A stretch of 64,000 nucleotides of DNA. Source: Affinibrenneria salicis. Lineage in GTDB: Bacteria > Pseudomonadota > Gammaproteobacteria > Enterobacterales > Enterobacteriaceae. Positions 21,686-31,013 of the stretch are shown here, in pieces. The DNA is taken from positions 1 to 64,000 of the forward strand of contig NZ_VYKJ01000017.1 of assembly GCF_008710095.1 (NCBI RefSeq). The letters run 5' to 3'. The notes below the pieces were generated by a model that searched no databases, was not told the DNA's origin, and worked only from the letters and a program-made list of their open reading frames with translations. A program made the position numbers and the translations under genes. How positions within the stretch are numbered: position 1 is the first letter of the stretch; every line of letters starts with the position of its first letter.

Positions 21686-22837
21686 ATGGTTTTGCAATCA
21701 CCCCGCTGGCTATCGCTCAGTTATTTCACCTATTTCTTCTGCTACGGCGTTTTTCTGCCGTTTTGGGGCGGCTGGCTAAAGGGCGAAGGGCTAACGCCGG
21801 AAGCGATAGGCATGCTGCTGGGCGCAGGGCTGATTGCGCGTTTCGTCGGGAGTCTGGTCATTACGCCGGCTATCCGCGATCCTGCGCGTTTAATTAACGC
21901 CCTGCGTCTGCTGGCGCTGCTGACTCTGCTGTTTTCTGCCGGTTTTTGGCTGGGCAGCGGCGTCTGGCTGTGGCTGATGCTGGTGATGATCGCCTTTAAT
22001 CTGTTCTTTGCCCCGCTTATCCCGTTGACTGACGGGCTGGCGGCCACCTGGCAGCGACAGATTAAAATGGACTACGGTAAGGTGAGGCTGTGGGGGTCGA
22101 TCGCTTTTGTGATCGGTTCGGCGGCGACCGGCGAACTGGTGGCGCACTGGGGCCACCAGGCTATTCTATGGGGACTGTGCGCCGGCCTGCTGGCGATGCT
22201 GTTGGGCATGCTGCCGCGCCCGCACGTGATGCCGGCCTCGGCGCCGCCGGACGGCGCGCGGCGCGACGACGTTACGCCGTGGCGTCAGTTGCTGCGCGAG
22301 CCGCCGGTCTGGCGTTTTCTGCTGTGCGTCAGTCTGCTGCAGGGCGCCCACGCCGCTTACTATGGTTTCAGCGTCATTTACTGGCAGGAGGCCGGTTATT
22401 CCGCCGCGGTCACCGGCTACCTCTGGTCGCTGGGCGTGGCGGCGGAAATCGCTATTTTCGCCTTCAGCCATCGCCTGTTTCGCCGCTGGTCGCCGCGCGA
22501 TCTGTTGCTGCTTTCCGCGCTGTGCGGGCTGGCGCGCTGGAGTCTGATGGGCGCCAGCGTCGCCTGGCCATGGCTGATCGTGATGCAATTGCTGCACTGC
22601 GGTACGTTCACGGTTTGTCATCTGGCCGGCATGCGTTTTATCGCCGCCCGCGGCGGCGGCGATGTGCTGCGCCTGCAGGCGGTGTACTCGGCGCTTGCCA
22701 TGGGCGGCGGTATCGCGGTAATGACCATGTTTTCCGGTTTTCTGTTTGAACGCTACGGCGCCGGGACTTTCTGGGCGATGGCGTTGCTGACCGTACCGGT
22801 TCTGTTTCTGCGGCCAGGCGTAAGCCGTCCGCGCTGA
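21686..22837 (+). CDS. hcaT: HcaT-type MFS transporter
   Basis: This 383-residue major facilitator with about 12 membrane segments aligns along its length with E. coli HcaT, annotated as a 3-phenylpropionate transporter. Conserved blocks include YFTYFFCYGVFLPFW, PLTDGLAATWQ..DYGKVRLWGS and GTFTVCHLAGMRFIAAR. The ATG at 21686 follows GGAGGG. No hca catabolic genes are nearby, so the natural substrate is uncertain. Downstream is the DUF1007-NicO pair, 19 bp away, possibly co-transcribed. Confidence 0.88.
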   Translation: MVLQSPRWLSLSYFTYFFCYGVFLPFWGGWLKGEGLTPEAIGMLLGAGLIARFVGSLVITPAIRDPARLINALRLLALLTLLFSAGFWLGSGVWLWLMLVMIAFNLFFAPLIPLTDGLAATWQRQIKMDYGKVRLWGSIAFVIGSAATGELVAHWGHQAILWGLCAGLLAMLLGMLPRPHVMPASAPPDGARRDDVTPWRQLLREPPVWRFLLCVSLLQGAHAAYYGFSVIYWQEAGYSAAVTGYLWSLGVAAEIAIFAFSHRLFRRWSPRDLLLLSALCGLARWSLMGASVAWPWLIVMQLLHCGTFTVCHLAGMRFIAARGGGDVLRLQAVYSALAMGGGIAVMTMFSGFLFERYGAGTFWAMALLTVPVLFLRPGVSRPR

Positions 22838-22856
22838 GCGCATCGGGCAAGGGAGA

Positions 22857-23528
22857 ATGAAATCAGTGCGATGTAATAACACGCGGCGCCGGCTGCTCTG
22901 GCGCATCTTGTGTCTGGCGCTTTGTCTGCCCGGCATCAGCCTGCCGCTGCAGGCCCATCCGCATAGTTTTATCGATATGCGAACGACGGTGGAAAGTCAG
23001 AACGATAAAATCACCGGTCTGAGAATGCATTGGGTCATGGATCCGATTACCTCGGCCGATCTCCTGTACGACGCGGGCAACGCGCCGGCGGGTTCTGAAA
23101 TATGGAAAAAGCTGGCGGCGGAAGTCATGGCCAATGTACTGGGGCAGCATTACTTTACCGACGTCTATCGCGCAGGCAAGGCGGTGAAATACGCATCGAT
23201 GCCGAAGGAATATCGGCTGTCGCGTCAGGGCAATCACGCGGTGCTGGAGTTTGTGCTGCTGCTGGCGGCTCCTCAGCCGCTGGCCGGCGAGCCGCTGCTG
23301 ATTTCCACCTACGATCCCACCTGGTTTGTCGATATGACCTACCGCGACGAGCAGGCGATTACGCTGCCGGATGCGCTGCGATCGCGCTGTCAGGCGCGTT
23401 TATTTACGCCAAAACCGGACGATTCGCTGCGTAACTACGCACAATCGCTGGATAAACAGGATGCGCCCGATGAAGATGTCGAACTGGGTAAACAGTTCGC
23501 TCAACGGATTACTTTACAATGTCACTGA
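22857..23528 (+). CDS. DUF1007 periplasmic protein
   Basis: This 223-residue protein has a signal peptide ending near LPLQA-HPHSF. The mature protein starts with the HPH motif typical of the DUF1007 family, which accompanies NicO-type nickel/cobalt transporters. A periplasmic metal-binding or accessory role is inferred from the His motif and the next gene. It overlaps the transporter gene by 10 bp, so translation is likely coupled. Confidence 0.85.
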   Translation: MKSVRCNNTRRRLLWRILCLALCLPGISLPLQAHPHSFIDMRTTVESQNDKITGLRMHWVMDPITSADLLYDAGNAPAGSEIWKKLAAEVMANVLGQHYFTDVYRAGKAVKYASMPKEYRLSRQGNHAVLEFVLLLAAPQPLAGEPLLISTYDPTWFVDMTYRDEQAITLPDALRSRCQARLFTPKPDDSLRNYAQSLDKQDAPDEDVELGKQFAQRITLQCH

Positions 23529-24580
23529 ATCTCACCGCCCCGTCCCGGCGTAACCGGCGCGGGCTACTCGGTTTGTGGCCGCTGCTGATTTTTGTTCTGC
23601 TGCTGGCCGCGTTGATCCCGCCGGCGATCGGTTTCTGGCCGCAGGTACAGCTGAAAAGCATTATCTGGCAGCGGGAGTTTCATCAGCAAATGGCCGCGCT
23701 GCTGCAACTGGTTAAGGCGCAGCCTCATCAGGCCGGACTGTCGCTGCTGTTTTTCAGCCTGGCCTATGGCGTACTGCACGCGCTCGGGCCCGGCCACGGC
23801 AAAGTGGTGATCGCCACCTGGCTGGCCACGCATCCCTCCAGACTAAAAAGCAGCCTGCAGCTGACGCTGGCCGCCTCGCTGCTGCAGGGCACGGTGGCCA
23901 TCGCGCTGGTGACGCTGGTGCTGACGGTGCTGCACCTCTCCAGCCGCACTCTGCACGGCAGCAGTTTCTGGCTGGAAAAAGGCAGCTTTATTCTGGTGGC
24001 GGCGCTGGGGGCGTGGCTGTGTCTGCGCGCGCTGCGCCGTATCGTCCGCGTCGTGCGGTCGCTGCGGCGTCGGCCGACTCCGCCGGCCATTCAGCGTCTG
24101 CGGCCGATGAGCCAGACTCCGTCTCTGCTTCGGGCGCCGGGCCATCAACGCGACGCGGCCGGAGATCTGGTTTGCGGATGCGGCCACCGGCACCAGCCCG
24201 CGCCTGATGCGCTGGAACGGGACGAAGGGTGGCGCACCCGGTTAATGATCATCGTCTCCATGGGGATCCGCCCCTGTTCCGGCGCCATTATGGTTTTGTT
24301 GTTTTCCAAAGTGATCGGCGTATTTGGCTGGGGCGCGGCGGCGGCGCTGGTGATGTCGTGCGGTACGGCGCTGACCATTTCTCTGCTGGCGGTGCTGGTG
24401 TTTTATAGCCGACGGCTGGCCGTACGCCTCAGCCGCCGACGAGCGCCGGCGCTATGGCAACAGGTCGCCGGCGCCTCGCTGGCGCTGGCCGGCGGGCTAT
24501 TCTTGCTGTGTGTCGGTATCGTGCTTTATCTCAGCGCGCAGCCGGTGATCGGCGGCGGCATCCGGCCGTTTACCGGCTAA
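23519..24580 (+). CDS. NicO-family nickel/cobalt transporter
   Basis: This 353-residue inner-membrane protein carries the NicO/RcnA motifs HALGPGHGKVVI near residue 84 and GIRPCSGAIMVLLFS near residue 249. Between these lies a soluble loop with CGCGHRH, a plausible metal-binding segment. The family moves Ni2+ or Co2+; whether this one imports or exports cannot be told from sequence. It is coupled to the DUF1007 gene and ends convergent with suhB. Confidence 0.85.
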   Translation: MSLNLTAPSRRNRRGLLGLWPLLIFVLLLAALIPPAIGFWPQVQLKSIIWQREFHQQMAALLQLVKAQPHQAGLSLLFFSLAYGVLHALGPGHGKVVIATWLATHPSRLKSSLQLTLAASLLQGTVAIALVTLVLTVLHLSSRTLHGSSFWLEKGSFILVAALGAWLCLRALRRIVRVVRSLRRRPTPPAIQRLRPMSQTPSLLRAPGHQRDAAGDLVCGCGHRHQPAPDALERDEGWRTRLMIIVSMGIRPCSGAIMVLLFSKVIGVFGWGAAAALVMSCGTALTISLLAVLVFYSRRLAVRLSRRRAPALWQQVAGASLALAGGLFLLCVGIVLYLSAQPVIGGGIRPFTG

Positions 24581-24673
24581 GCCGCGTGCGGCGGCGATGA
24601 AGACCGTTAAAGGACGGAAAAGAAGGGAAAGCGGGGATGACAGACTAAAAGGCCTGGCATCCCGTCGGGCGCG

Positions 24674-25477
24674 TTAGCGTTTCAGCGCTTCGCTCAGTTC
24701 TTCGCGGATGCTGGAGAGAATGGATTTCACTACGCGCGGGTTGCCGGCGATCAGGTTGCCGGAAGACAGGTAGTTATGGCCGCCGACGAAATCGGTGACA
24801 ATGCCGCCGGCTTCGCGCACCAGCAGTTCGCCGCCGGCGAAATCCCAGGGCTTCAGGCCGATTTCAAAGAAACCGTCGACCCGGCCGGCGGCGACATAGG
24901 CCAGATCCAGCGCGGCGGAACCGGTGCGGCGGAAATCGGCGCAGTCGTTGAACAGTTTGCCCAGAATAGTCATATAGGCGCCGGCGTGCTGTTTGGCTTT
25001 AAACGGGAAGCCGGTGGCGAGAATGGTGCCTTCCAGATCGCGCGCGCCGCTGCTGCGCAAACGATAGCCGTTCAGCTGAGCGCCCTGGCCGCGCGTGGCG
25101 GTAAACAGCTCATTACGCATGGGATCATAAACAACGGAGACTTCGGTACGGCCTTTGATGCGGACCGCGATGGACACCGCGAAATGCGGCAGACGTTTGA
25201 TAAAGTTGGTGGTGCCATCCAGTGGATCGATAACCCATTGCACATCCTGATCTTCACCGCTCAGCTCGCCGCACTCTTCACTAATGATGGTGTGCTGCGG
25301 ATAGGACTTACGGATAATGTCGATGATCAGGCGTTCTGCATCGCGATCAACGTTAGTGACAAAATCGTTGTTGCCTTTCTGGCTGGCTTCAACGGCGTCG
25401 GGCGTTTCATAATTTTTGGCAATCAGGTTTCCGCCTTTGCGCGCAGCGCGCACGGCGATGTTAAGCATCGGATGCAT
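24674..25477 (-). CDS. suhB: Inositol-1-monophosphatase / NusB-associated SuhB
   Basis: SuhB is an inositol monophosphatase-family protein that also acts in rRNA transcription antitermination. The metal-binding signature WVIDPLDGTTNF and the second motif WDFAGGELLVREAGG are present. The 267-residue protein aligns fully with E. coli SuhB. It is divergent from trmJ, as in E. coli. Confidence 0.97.
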   Translation of the reverse strand: MHPMLNIAVRAARKGGNLIAKNYETPDAVEASQKGNNDFVTNVDRDAERLIIDIIRKSYPQHTIISEECGELSGEDQDVQWVIDPLDGTTNFIKRLPHFAVSIAVRIKGRTEVSVVYDPMRNELFTATRGQGAQLNGYRLRSSGARDLEGTILATGFPFKAKQHAGAYMTILGKLFNDCADFRRTGSAALDLAYVAAGRVDGFFEIGLKPWDFAGGELLVREAGGIVTDFVGGHNYLSSGNLIAGNPRVVKSILSSIREELSEALKR

Positions 25478-25599
25478 GGTCTCTCCACCAGGATGTTAAA
25501 GAACGAAGAACGGCGCGCAGTATAGCAGGGATAGCGGGAAAATACCCAGCGCTTTATGTTAGTCTATGATGATTTTCCGTCGCTAATAACAGAGTCCGC

Positions 25600-26328
25600 A
25601 TGTTACACAATATTCGCATCGTCCTGGTTGAAACCTCCCACACCGGCAATATGGGGTCGGCCGCCCGGGCGATGAAAACCATGGGTTTAAGCAATCTTTT
25701 TCTGGTTAATCCGCTGGTGAAGCCCGATTCGCAGGCGATCGCCCTGGCGGCCGGCGCCAGCGATATTATCGGCAACGCCACCCTGACCGATACGCTGGAT
25801 CAGGCGCTGGAAGGCTGTGCGCTGGTGGTGGGCACCAGCGCGCGCTCGCGTACGTTGCCGTGGCCGATGCTGGAGCCGCGCGAATGCGGCGTGCGCAGCG
25901 TACAGGCGTCGCGCCAGGCGCCGGTGGCGCTGGTATTCGGCCGCGAACGCGTCGGGCTGACCAACGAAGAGCTGCAAAAGTGTCATTACCACGTCGCCAT
26001 TCCGGCTAATCCAGAATACAGCTCGCTGAACCTGGCGATGGCGGTGCAGATCCTCTCTTATGAAGTGCGGGTGGCCCATCTTGACGCGCAGCGCGCCGGG
26101 GAGCCGCCGTTCGAGCCGTCGGCCTATCCGTTGACCGACGATCTGGAACGCTTTTATCAGCATCTGGAAGAGACGCTGCTGCATACCGGCTTTATCCGGC
26201 AGAGTCATCCGGGGCAGGTCATGAACAAACTGCGTCGTTTGTTCACCCGCGCGCGCCCGGAAAGTCAGGAGTTGAATATTTTGCGCGGCATATTGAGTTC
26301 GATTGAAAAGGGGCCGGGCGAGCGCTAG
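25600..26328 (+). CDS. trmJ: tRNA (Cm32/Um32) methyltransferase TrmJ
   Basis: TrmJ is a SPOUT-class enzyme that 2'-O-methylates position 32 of several tRNAs. The knot motifs are visible: [22 protein letters not shown] at the N terminus, [14 protein letters not shown], and [18 protein letters not shown]. It is 242 residues long. It lies directly upstream of iscR in the usual order. Confidence 0.97.
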   Translation: MLHNIRIVLVETSHTGNMGSAARAMKTMGLSNLFLVNPLVKPDSQAIALAAGASDIIGNATLTDTLDQALEGCALVVGTSARSRTLPWPMLEPRECGVRSVQASRQAPVALVFGRERVGLTNEELQKCHYHVAIPANPEYSSLNLAMAVQILSYEVRVAHLDAQRAGEPPFEPSAYPLTDDLERFYQHLEETLLHTGFIRQSHPGQVMNKLRRLFTRARPESQELNILRGILSSIEKGPGER

Positions 26329-26376
26329 GCGGCGAGAAACGCCGCCGGTTTAGTCCATGGCGCCGTCAGCGAAACA

Positions 26377-26434
26377 ATACTTGAGCAAATTACCTGGGTA
26401 AATAGTTGACTGAAACACTCGGGAATGTCAGACT
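26377..26434 (+). promoter_or_regulatory. iscR promoter with two type 1 IscR sites
   Basis: Two 25-bp segments, 26377-26401 and 26402-26426, abut exactly and both fit the type 1 IscR pattern (ATASYYGACT at the left half, RGTAT-like right half; here ATACTTGAGC and ATAGTTGACT begin them). The second contains TTGACT (26406-26411), the -35 of the iscR promoter. This is the arrangement used for [2Fe-2S]-IscR autorepression. Confidence 0.88.
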
Positions 26435-26480
26435 CGCTGCACAGTTTGATCCACGTATGTTTCACCAACAGGTACTAGAC

Positions 26481-26975
26481 ATGAGACTGACATCGAAAGG
26501 CCGCTATGCGGTTACTGCTATGCTGGATGTTGCGTTACACTCCCAGGAAGGGCCGGTTCCTCTGGCTGATATTTCCGAACGCCAGGGGATTTCGCTTTCT
26601 TATCTGGAGCAGCTCTTCTCTCGTCTGCGCAAAAACGGCCTGGTATCCAGCGTGCGCGGCCCCGGCGGCGGCTATCTGCTGGGTAAAGACAGCAGCCAAA
26701 TCGCTGTCGGCGCGGTGATTTCCGCCGTTGACGAGTCGGTTGATGCGACGCGTTGCCAGGGGCGCGAAACCTGTCAGGGCGGCGACCGCTGCCTGACGCA
26801 CACGCTGTGGCGCGACCTTAGCGATCGCATTACGGACTTCCTGAATAATATCACACTGGCTGAACTGGTGAATAATCAGGAAGTCCTGGACGTCGCCGAT
26901 CGTCAGGATTCCGATGTGCGCCGAGGCAGCAATAGCCGCGTGCAGGAAACCATCAATGTGAACCTGCGCGCCTGA
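26481..26975 (+). CDS. iscR: Fe-S cluster regulator IscR
   Basis: IscR is an Rrf2-family repressor/activator that carries a [2Fe-2S] cluster. The winged helix ([22 protein letters not shown]) and cluster ligands Cys92, Cys98, Cys104 and His107 are all intact. It aligns with E. coli IscR except for a variable tail. The ATG at 26481 gives the canonical MRLTSKGRY start. It normally represses the isc operon when clusters are abundant; here the operon downstream contains only iscS. Confidence 0.97.
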   Translation: MRLTSKGRYAVTAMLDVALHSQEGPVPLADISERQGISLSYLEQLFSRLRKNGLVSSVRGPGGGYLLGKDSSQIAVGAVISAVDESVDATRCQGRETCQGGDRCLTHTLWRDLSDRITDFLNNITLAELVNNQEVLDVADRQDSDVRRGSNSRVQETINVNLRA

Positions 26976-27391
26976 CCCTGTAGCCAGAACCGAAGTCTGC
27001 CTCTGCCGCCGGCTAACGGCCGGCGCGGGGTTGAACTCAGCAGGCCCGGCGGCGCAGCGCGTATTGAGCTGACGCGCGCGGCGGCGGCAACGATCTTGCG
27101 AGAGCGTGCGTCGGCCAGATATGGCGGGCGGGCGCTCTTTTTGTTTGTGCTGGTGGTCGGCGAAGCGGCGTGCAACAATCAGAACGTTATTCGGGCGGCG
27201 TCCGGGCGGGTACGCCGGGCCGGCATCGCTCCGCTGGTCAGGCGCCGAATCCCGACGGCTTTCCGAAGGCGGACGCCGCGGCCTGCCCGCCCCCAGTGGA
27301 AAGCGATGGCGGTCTGTGGAGCGCGGTCGCCTGAAGCCGTCGGTTATAAAACGCGCGGCGCGTTTTGAAGAGATGTACGGAGTTTATAGCA
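26976..27391 (+). other. Unusually long iscR-iscS spacer
   Basis: The 416-bp spacer is about three times the E. coli length. It has no convincing coding frame. It contains a hairpin after iscR (GCCGGC..GCCGGC near 27013-27025) and a perfect odd palindrome, AAAACGCGC-G-GCGCGTTTT (27348-27366), just before the iscS ribosome binding site. The last 20 bases before the iscS start resemble E. coli, so the iscS 5' end is native. Confidence 0.6.
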
Positions 27392-28600
27392 ATGAAGTTA
27401 CCGATTTATCTGGATTATTCCGCCACTACGCCGGCCGATCCGCGCGTTGCTGAACGGATGATGCAGTTTTTAACCCTGGACGGCACTTTCGGCAATCCGG
27501 CCTCCCGTTCGCACCGCTTTGGCTGGCAGGCGGAAGAAGCGGTGGATATCGCCCGCAATCAGATCGCCGATCTGGTCGGCGCCGATCCGCGCGAGATCGT
27601 CTTTACCTCCGGCGCGACGGAATCCGATAACCTGGCATTGAAAGGCGCGGCGGGCTTCTATCAGGATAAAGGCAAGCACATCATCACCTGTAAAACGGAA
27701 CATAAAGCGGTGCTGGACAGCTGTCGCCAGCTGGAGCGCGAAGGCTTTGATGTGACTTACCTGACGCCCGATCGCCGCGGTCTGATCGATGTGGCGGCGT
27801 TCAGCGCGGCTCTGCGCGACGATACGATTCTGGCGTCGATTATGCACATCAACAACGAAATCGGCGTGGTGCAGGATATTGCCGCCATCGGCGATCTGTG
27901 TCGTCAGCGCGGCGTCATTTTTCATGTCGACGCTACGCAGAGCGCCGGTCGGCTGCCGATAGATCTGAATCAGCTTAACGTTGACCTGATGTCGTTTTCC
28001 GCGCACAAACTCTATGGTCCGAAAGGCATCGGCGCGCTGTATGTGCGGCGTAAACCACGCATTCGCCTTGAAGCGCAGATGCACGGCGGCGGCCATGAAC
28101 GCGGCATGCGCTCCGGCACATTGCCGGTGCATCAGATTGTCGGCATGGGCGAGGCTTTTCGCCTCGCCGGCGAAGAGATGGCGACCGAATCGGAACGGCT
28201 CGGCGCGTTGCGCGATCGCCTGTGGGACGGCATCAAAGGGATCGGGCAGGTTTACCGCAACGGGGCGCCTGAACAGAGCTCGCCCGGTATTCTCAATGTC
28301 AGCTTCGACTACGTCGAGGGCGAATCGCTGCTGATGGCGCTGAAAGATCTGGCGGTCTCCACCGGTTCGGCCTGCACCTCCGCCAGCATGGAGCCGTCTT
28401 ATGTGCTGAGCGCGCTCGGCGTTGACGACCAGCTGGCGCTCAGTTCGATCCGCTTTTCTCTGGGCCGGTTCACGACGCAGGAAGAGATCGACTACGCCAT
28501 CGCGCTGATTCGCCGTTCTGTCGACCGTCTGCGCGAGCTTTCGCCGCGCTGGCAGAATTTCCGGCGCAGCGCCGGAGCGGACGGCGGCGCGGTAGCCTGA
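27392..28600 (+). CDS. iscS: Cysteine desulfurase IscS with a divergent C terminus
   Basis: IscS is a PLP enzyme that takes sulfur from cysteine for Fe-S clusters and tRNA thiolation. The PLP lysine (SAHKLYG) and catalytic Cys328 ([13 protein letters not shown]) are intact, and residues 1 to about 388 match E. coli IscS closely. The C terminus departs: after LSPRWQNF the usual GVDLNSIEWAHH-type tail, which forms part of the IscU-binding surface, is replaced by [12 protein letters not shown]. The protein is 402 residues. No iscU, iscA, hscB, hscA, fdx or iscX follows; the next gene is pepB. The start at 27392 is preceded by CGGAGTTTATAG, as in E. coli. It may serve TusA- or ThiI-dependent sulfur transfer rather than IscU. 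Confidence 0.95.
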   Translation: MKLPIYLDYSATTPADPRVAERMMQFLTLDGTFGNPASRSHRFGWQAEEAVDIARNQIADLVGADPREIVFTSGATESDNLALKGAAGFYQDKGKHIITCKTEHKAVLDSCRQLEREGFDVTYLTPDRRGLIDVAAFSAALRDDTILASIMHINNEIGVVQDIAAIGDLCRQRGVIFHVDATQSAGRLPIDLNQLNVDLMSFSAHKLYGPKGIGALYVRRKPRIRLEAQMHGGGHERGMRSGTLPVHQIVGMGEAFRLAGEEMATESERLGALRDRLWDGIKGIGQVYRNGAPEQSSPGILNVSFDYVEGESLLMALKDLAVSTGSACTSASMEPSYVLSALGVDDQLALSSIRFSLGRFTTQEEIDYAIALIRRSVDRLRELSPRWQNFRRSAGADGGAVA

Positions 28601-28734
28601 CAACCAACCGGGCGTCGGTCGGGATGCGGCTTTAACCATCGTCAGGCTCGCCGCCGTATGCTACCTTTTGATCACGACGATCCGGATGCGCCGGTGGCGA
28701 TGTCGCTCGCCCGCGCGGCTGATGTAAATCTTTA

Positions 28735-28763
28735 ACGGACCGCCAAAAGGCGGTCCGTTTTAT
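28735..28763 (+). terminator. Terminator between iscS and pepB
   Basis: A perfect 10-bp stem (ACGGACCGCC / GGCGGTCCGT) with an AAAA loop is followed by TTTTA. It ends the iscR-iscS transcript 135 bp after iscS and makes pepB a separate unit. Confidence 0.9.
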
Positions 28764-28822
28764 ATGTGCCATATACGCTTGTTTGTCTGATAAAAAGACA
28801 AGGACAATCGGGAGAGCATTAG

Positions 28823-30118
28823 ATGACAGACAAAACGATGAATATTTCTCTTTCCACTCAGCCCGCCGACGCGCGCTGGGGCGAAAAAGCGCTATTAAGC
28901 GCCAATGACAGCGGTTTTACGCTGCACCTGAACGGTCAGGATCCGCTGGTCTGCATTCAGCGCGCGGCGCGCAAAATTGATGGTCAGGGCATTAAGCAGG
29001 TCGCGCTGACCGGGCCAGGCTGGGATTTGGAAACCAGCTGGGCATTCTGGCAGGGCTATCGCGGGCCGAAAGGGCAGCGCGGCGTCGCATGGGCGCCGCT
29101 GGACGAGACGCAGCGGCAGGAGCTGGACCGGCGCCTCCGAATCGTCGACTGGGTGCGCGACACCATTAACCTGCCGGCCGAGGATCTCGGGCCGGAGCAA
29201 CTGGCGATGCGCGCCATCGATTTGATGCACGAGGTCGCCGGCGAGGCGGTCAGCTACCGCATCACCAAAGGCGACGATCTGCGCGAGCAGAACTATGCCG
29301 GTATCTATACCGTGGGGCGCGGTTCGGAGCGCCAGCCGGTGCTGCTGGCGCTGGATTATAACCCCGGCGGCAATCCGGATGCGCCGGTGCTGGCCTGTCT
29401 GGTCGGTAAGGGCATCACGTTCGATAGCGGCGGCTATAGCCTGAAACCGAGTTCATTTATGGATTCCATGAAGTCGGATATGGGCGGGGCGGCCACGGTG
29501 ACCGGCGCGCTGGCGCTGGCGGTGGCGCGCGGGTTGAAACAGCGGGTCAAATTGTATCTGTGCTGCGCCGACAATATGGTCAGCGGCAACGCCTTCAGGC
29601 TGGGGGATATCATTCGTTACCGCAACGGCAAAACCGTTGAAGTAATGAATACCGATGCCGAAGGGCGTCTGGTGCTGGCCGATGGACTGATCGACGCATC
29701 GCAGCAGAATGCGCAACTGATCGTCGACTGCGCTACCCTGACCGGCGCGGCGAAGACCGCGCTGGGCAATGATTATCACGCGCTGTTTGGTTTTGACGAT
29801 GAGTTGGTGCAGTCGCTGCTCGACAGCGCGCGCGCCGAGGGTGAACCCTTCTGGCGTCTGCCGCTGGCCGAGTTCCACCGCAGTCAGCTTCCCTCCAGCT
29901 TCGCCGAATTAAACAACGTAGCCGGCGCGGCCTACAGCGCAGGCGCCAGCACCGCGGCCGCTTTTCTGTCGCACTTTGTGAAAACGTATCAGCGCGGCTG
30001 GCTGCACATCGATTGTTCCGCCACCTACCGTAAGAGCGCGGTGGAACAGTGGTCGGCCGGCGCGACCGGTCTGGGCGTGCGTACGCTGGCGAATCTGTTG
30101 CTCAGCAAAGCCGGTTAA
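28823..30118 (+). CDS. pepB: Peptidase B, leucine aminopeptidase family
   Basis: PepB is a cytosolic M17 aminopeptidase that uses two metal ions. Family signatures are visible: [24 protein letters not shown] and [13 protein letters not shown]. The 431-residue protein aligns with E. coli PepB throughout. It usually closes the isc-pepB region; here it is separated from iscS by a terminator. Confidence 0.97.
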   Translation: MTDKTMNISLSTQPADARWGEKALLSANDSGFTLHLNGQDPLVCIQRAARKIDGQGIKQVALTGPGWDLETSWAFWQGYRGPKGQRGVAWAPLDETQRQELDRRLRIVDWVRDTINLPAEDLGPEQLAMRAIDLMHEVAGEAVSYRITKGDDLREQNYAGIYTVGRGSERQPVLLALDYNPGGNPDAPVLACLVGKGITFDSGGYSLKPSSFMDSMKSDMGGAATVTGALALAVARGLKQRVKLYLCCADNMVSGNAFRLGDIIRYRNGKTVEVMNTDAEGRLVLADGLIDASQQNAQLIVDCATLTGAAKTALGNDYHALFGFDDELVQSLLDSARAEGEPFWRLPLAEFHRSQLPSSFAELNNVAGAAYSAGASTAAAFLSHFVKTYQRGWLHIDCSATYRKSAVEQWSAGATGLGVRTLANLLLSKAG

Positions 30119-30160
30119 TTTACCGAGCGGCCGGCGGCGCCGGCCGGATTGAGAGGCTCT

Positions 30161-30964
30161 ATGGATTTTTCTCCGCAAAATAAACTGGAAGAGGTGTTGC
30201 AGCAGGCCGTTAACGAGCCGGCGCATCGGCCTGAATTTTTCAGCCTGCTGCTGGAGTCTACGGTCTACGCGCTGGGTTACAGCGATGAAGACGGCGGCGA
30301 GGGTGAGAAAACGCTATTGGCCGGCAGCCATGTCAATCTGCTGCACTGGGAAAAGGCGGACGGCACCTCGGTCATTCCATTTTTTTCCTCGCTTGAGGCG
30401 CTGCAGATGGCTATCACCGAGGAGCAATCTTTTCTGTCGCTTCCCGCCCGATCGCTGTTCCAGCTGACGTTGGGGGCAACGCTGTTTCTTAATCCTAAAC
30501 TGCCCTACGGTAAGGAATTCTACCCGCAGGAAATTAGCCAGTTGCTGAGCGACGAAGGCGACGGACGGATTCACCAGCGCGTTATTGAAGAGGATACGCA
30601 GATCATGATCGGTCAGCCGGCGGACATGCCGGTGCAGTTGATCGATTCCCTGACCCAACTGTTCGCCAAACATCGCATTGTGCGGCGCGCCTTCCTGGCG
30701 CAGATTCAGGAAGGAAAAGAGGAGGCGCCCCATTTGCTGATCGGCATTGAGGTCGAAGGGGATGAGGCGGAAGTGGAAAGCGCGATCCGTGCGGCGGGCA
30801 GCGTGGCCAGCGATACGGTCACGGACAATAAGCCGGTCGATCTTTGCCGGGTCGTCGAAGGCGAAGAGGGCATCAGCCACTATTTCATCCAGCACACCAC
30901 GCCGTTTTACGAGCGGAAGTGGGGCAGTTTTTTACGCGATTATAAAGGCAGCGGTCGGGCCTGA
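30161..30964 (+). CDS. sseB: SseB protein
   Basis: This protein has an N-terminal SseB domain and a C-terminal SseB domain, as in E. coli SseB, with matching blocks EPAHRPEFF..LLESTVY, GTSVIPFFSSLEALQ and FYERKWGSFLRDYKG. E. coli SseB is reported to enhance serine sensitivity; the molecular role is unclear. The ATG at 30161 follows GAGAGG; a TTG at 30149 would add four residues. It follows pepB by 42 bp and is convergent with sseA. Confidence 0.93.
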   Translation: MDFSPQNKLEEVLQQAVNEPAHRPEFFSLLLESTVYALGYSDEDGGEGEKTLLAGSHVNLLHWEKADGTSVIPFFSSLEALQMAITEEQSFLSLPARSLFQLTLGATLFLNPKLPYGKEFYPQEISQLLSDEGDGRIHQRVIEEDTQIMIGQPADMPVQLIDSLTQLFAKHRIVRRAFLAQIQEGKEEAPHLLIGIEVEGDEAEVESAIRAAGSVASDTVTDNKPVDLCRVVEGEEGISHYFIQHTTPFYERKWGSFLRDYKGSGRA

Positions 30965-31013
30965 CGCCGGCCGTTCACGCCGGCCCGCCGGGAGGCGACG
31001 GGCCGGCGCAGGC

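Noticed and set aside
28656..28736. Short frame MLPFDHDDPDAP... between iscS and pepB as an iscX remnant
   Set aside because: The DDP motif similarity to IscX is too short and the rest does not align; no ribosome binding site is present.
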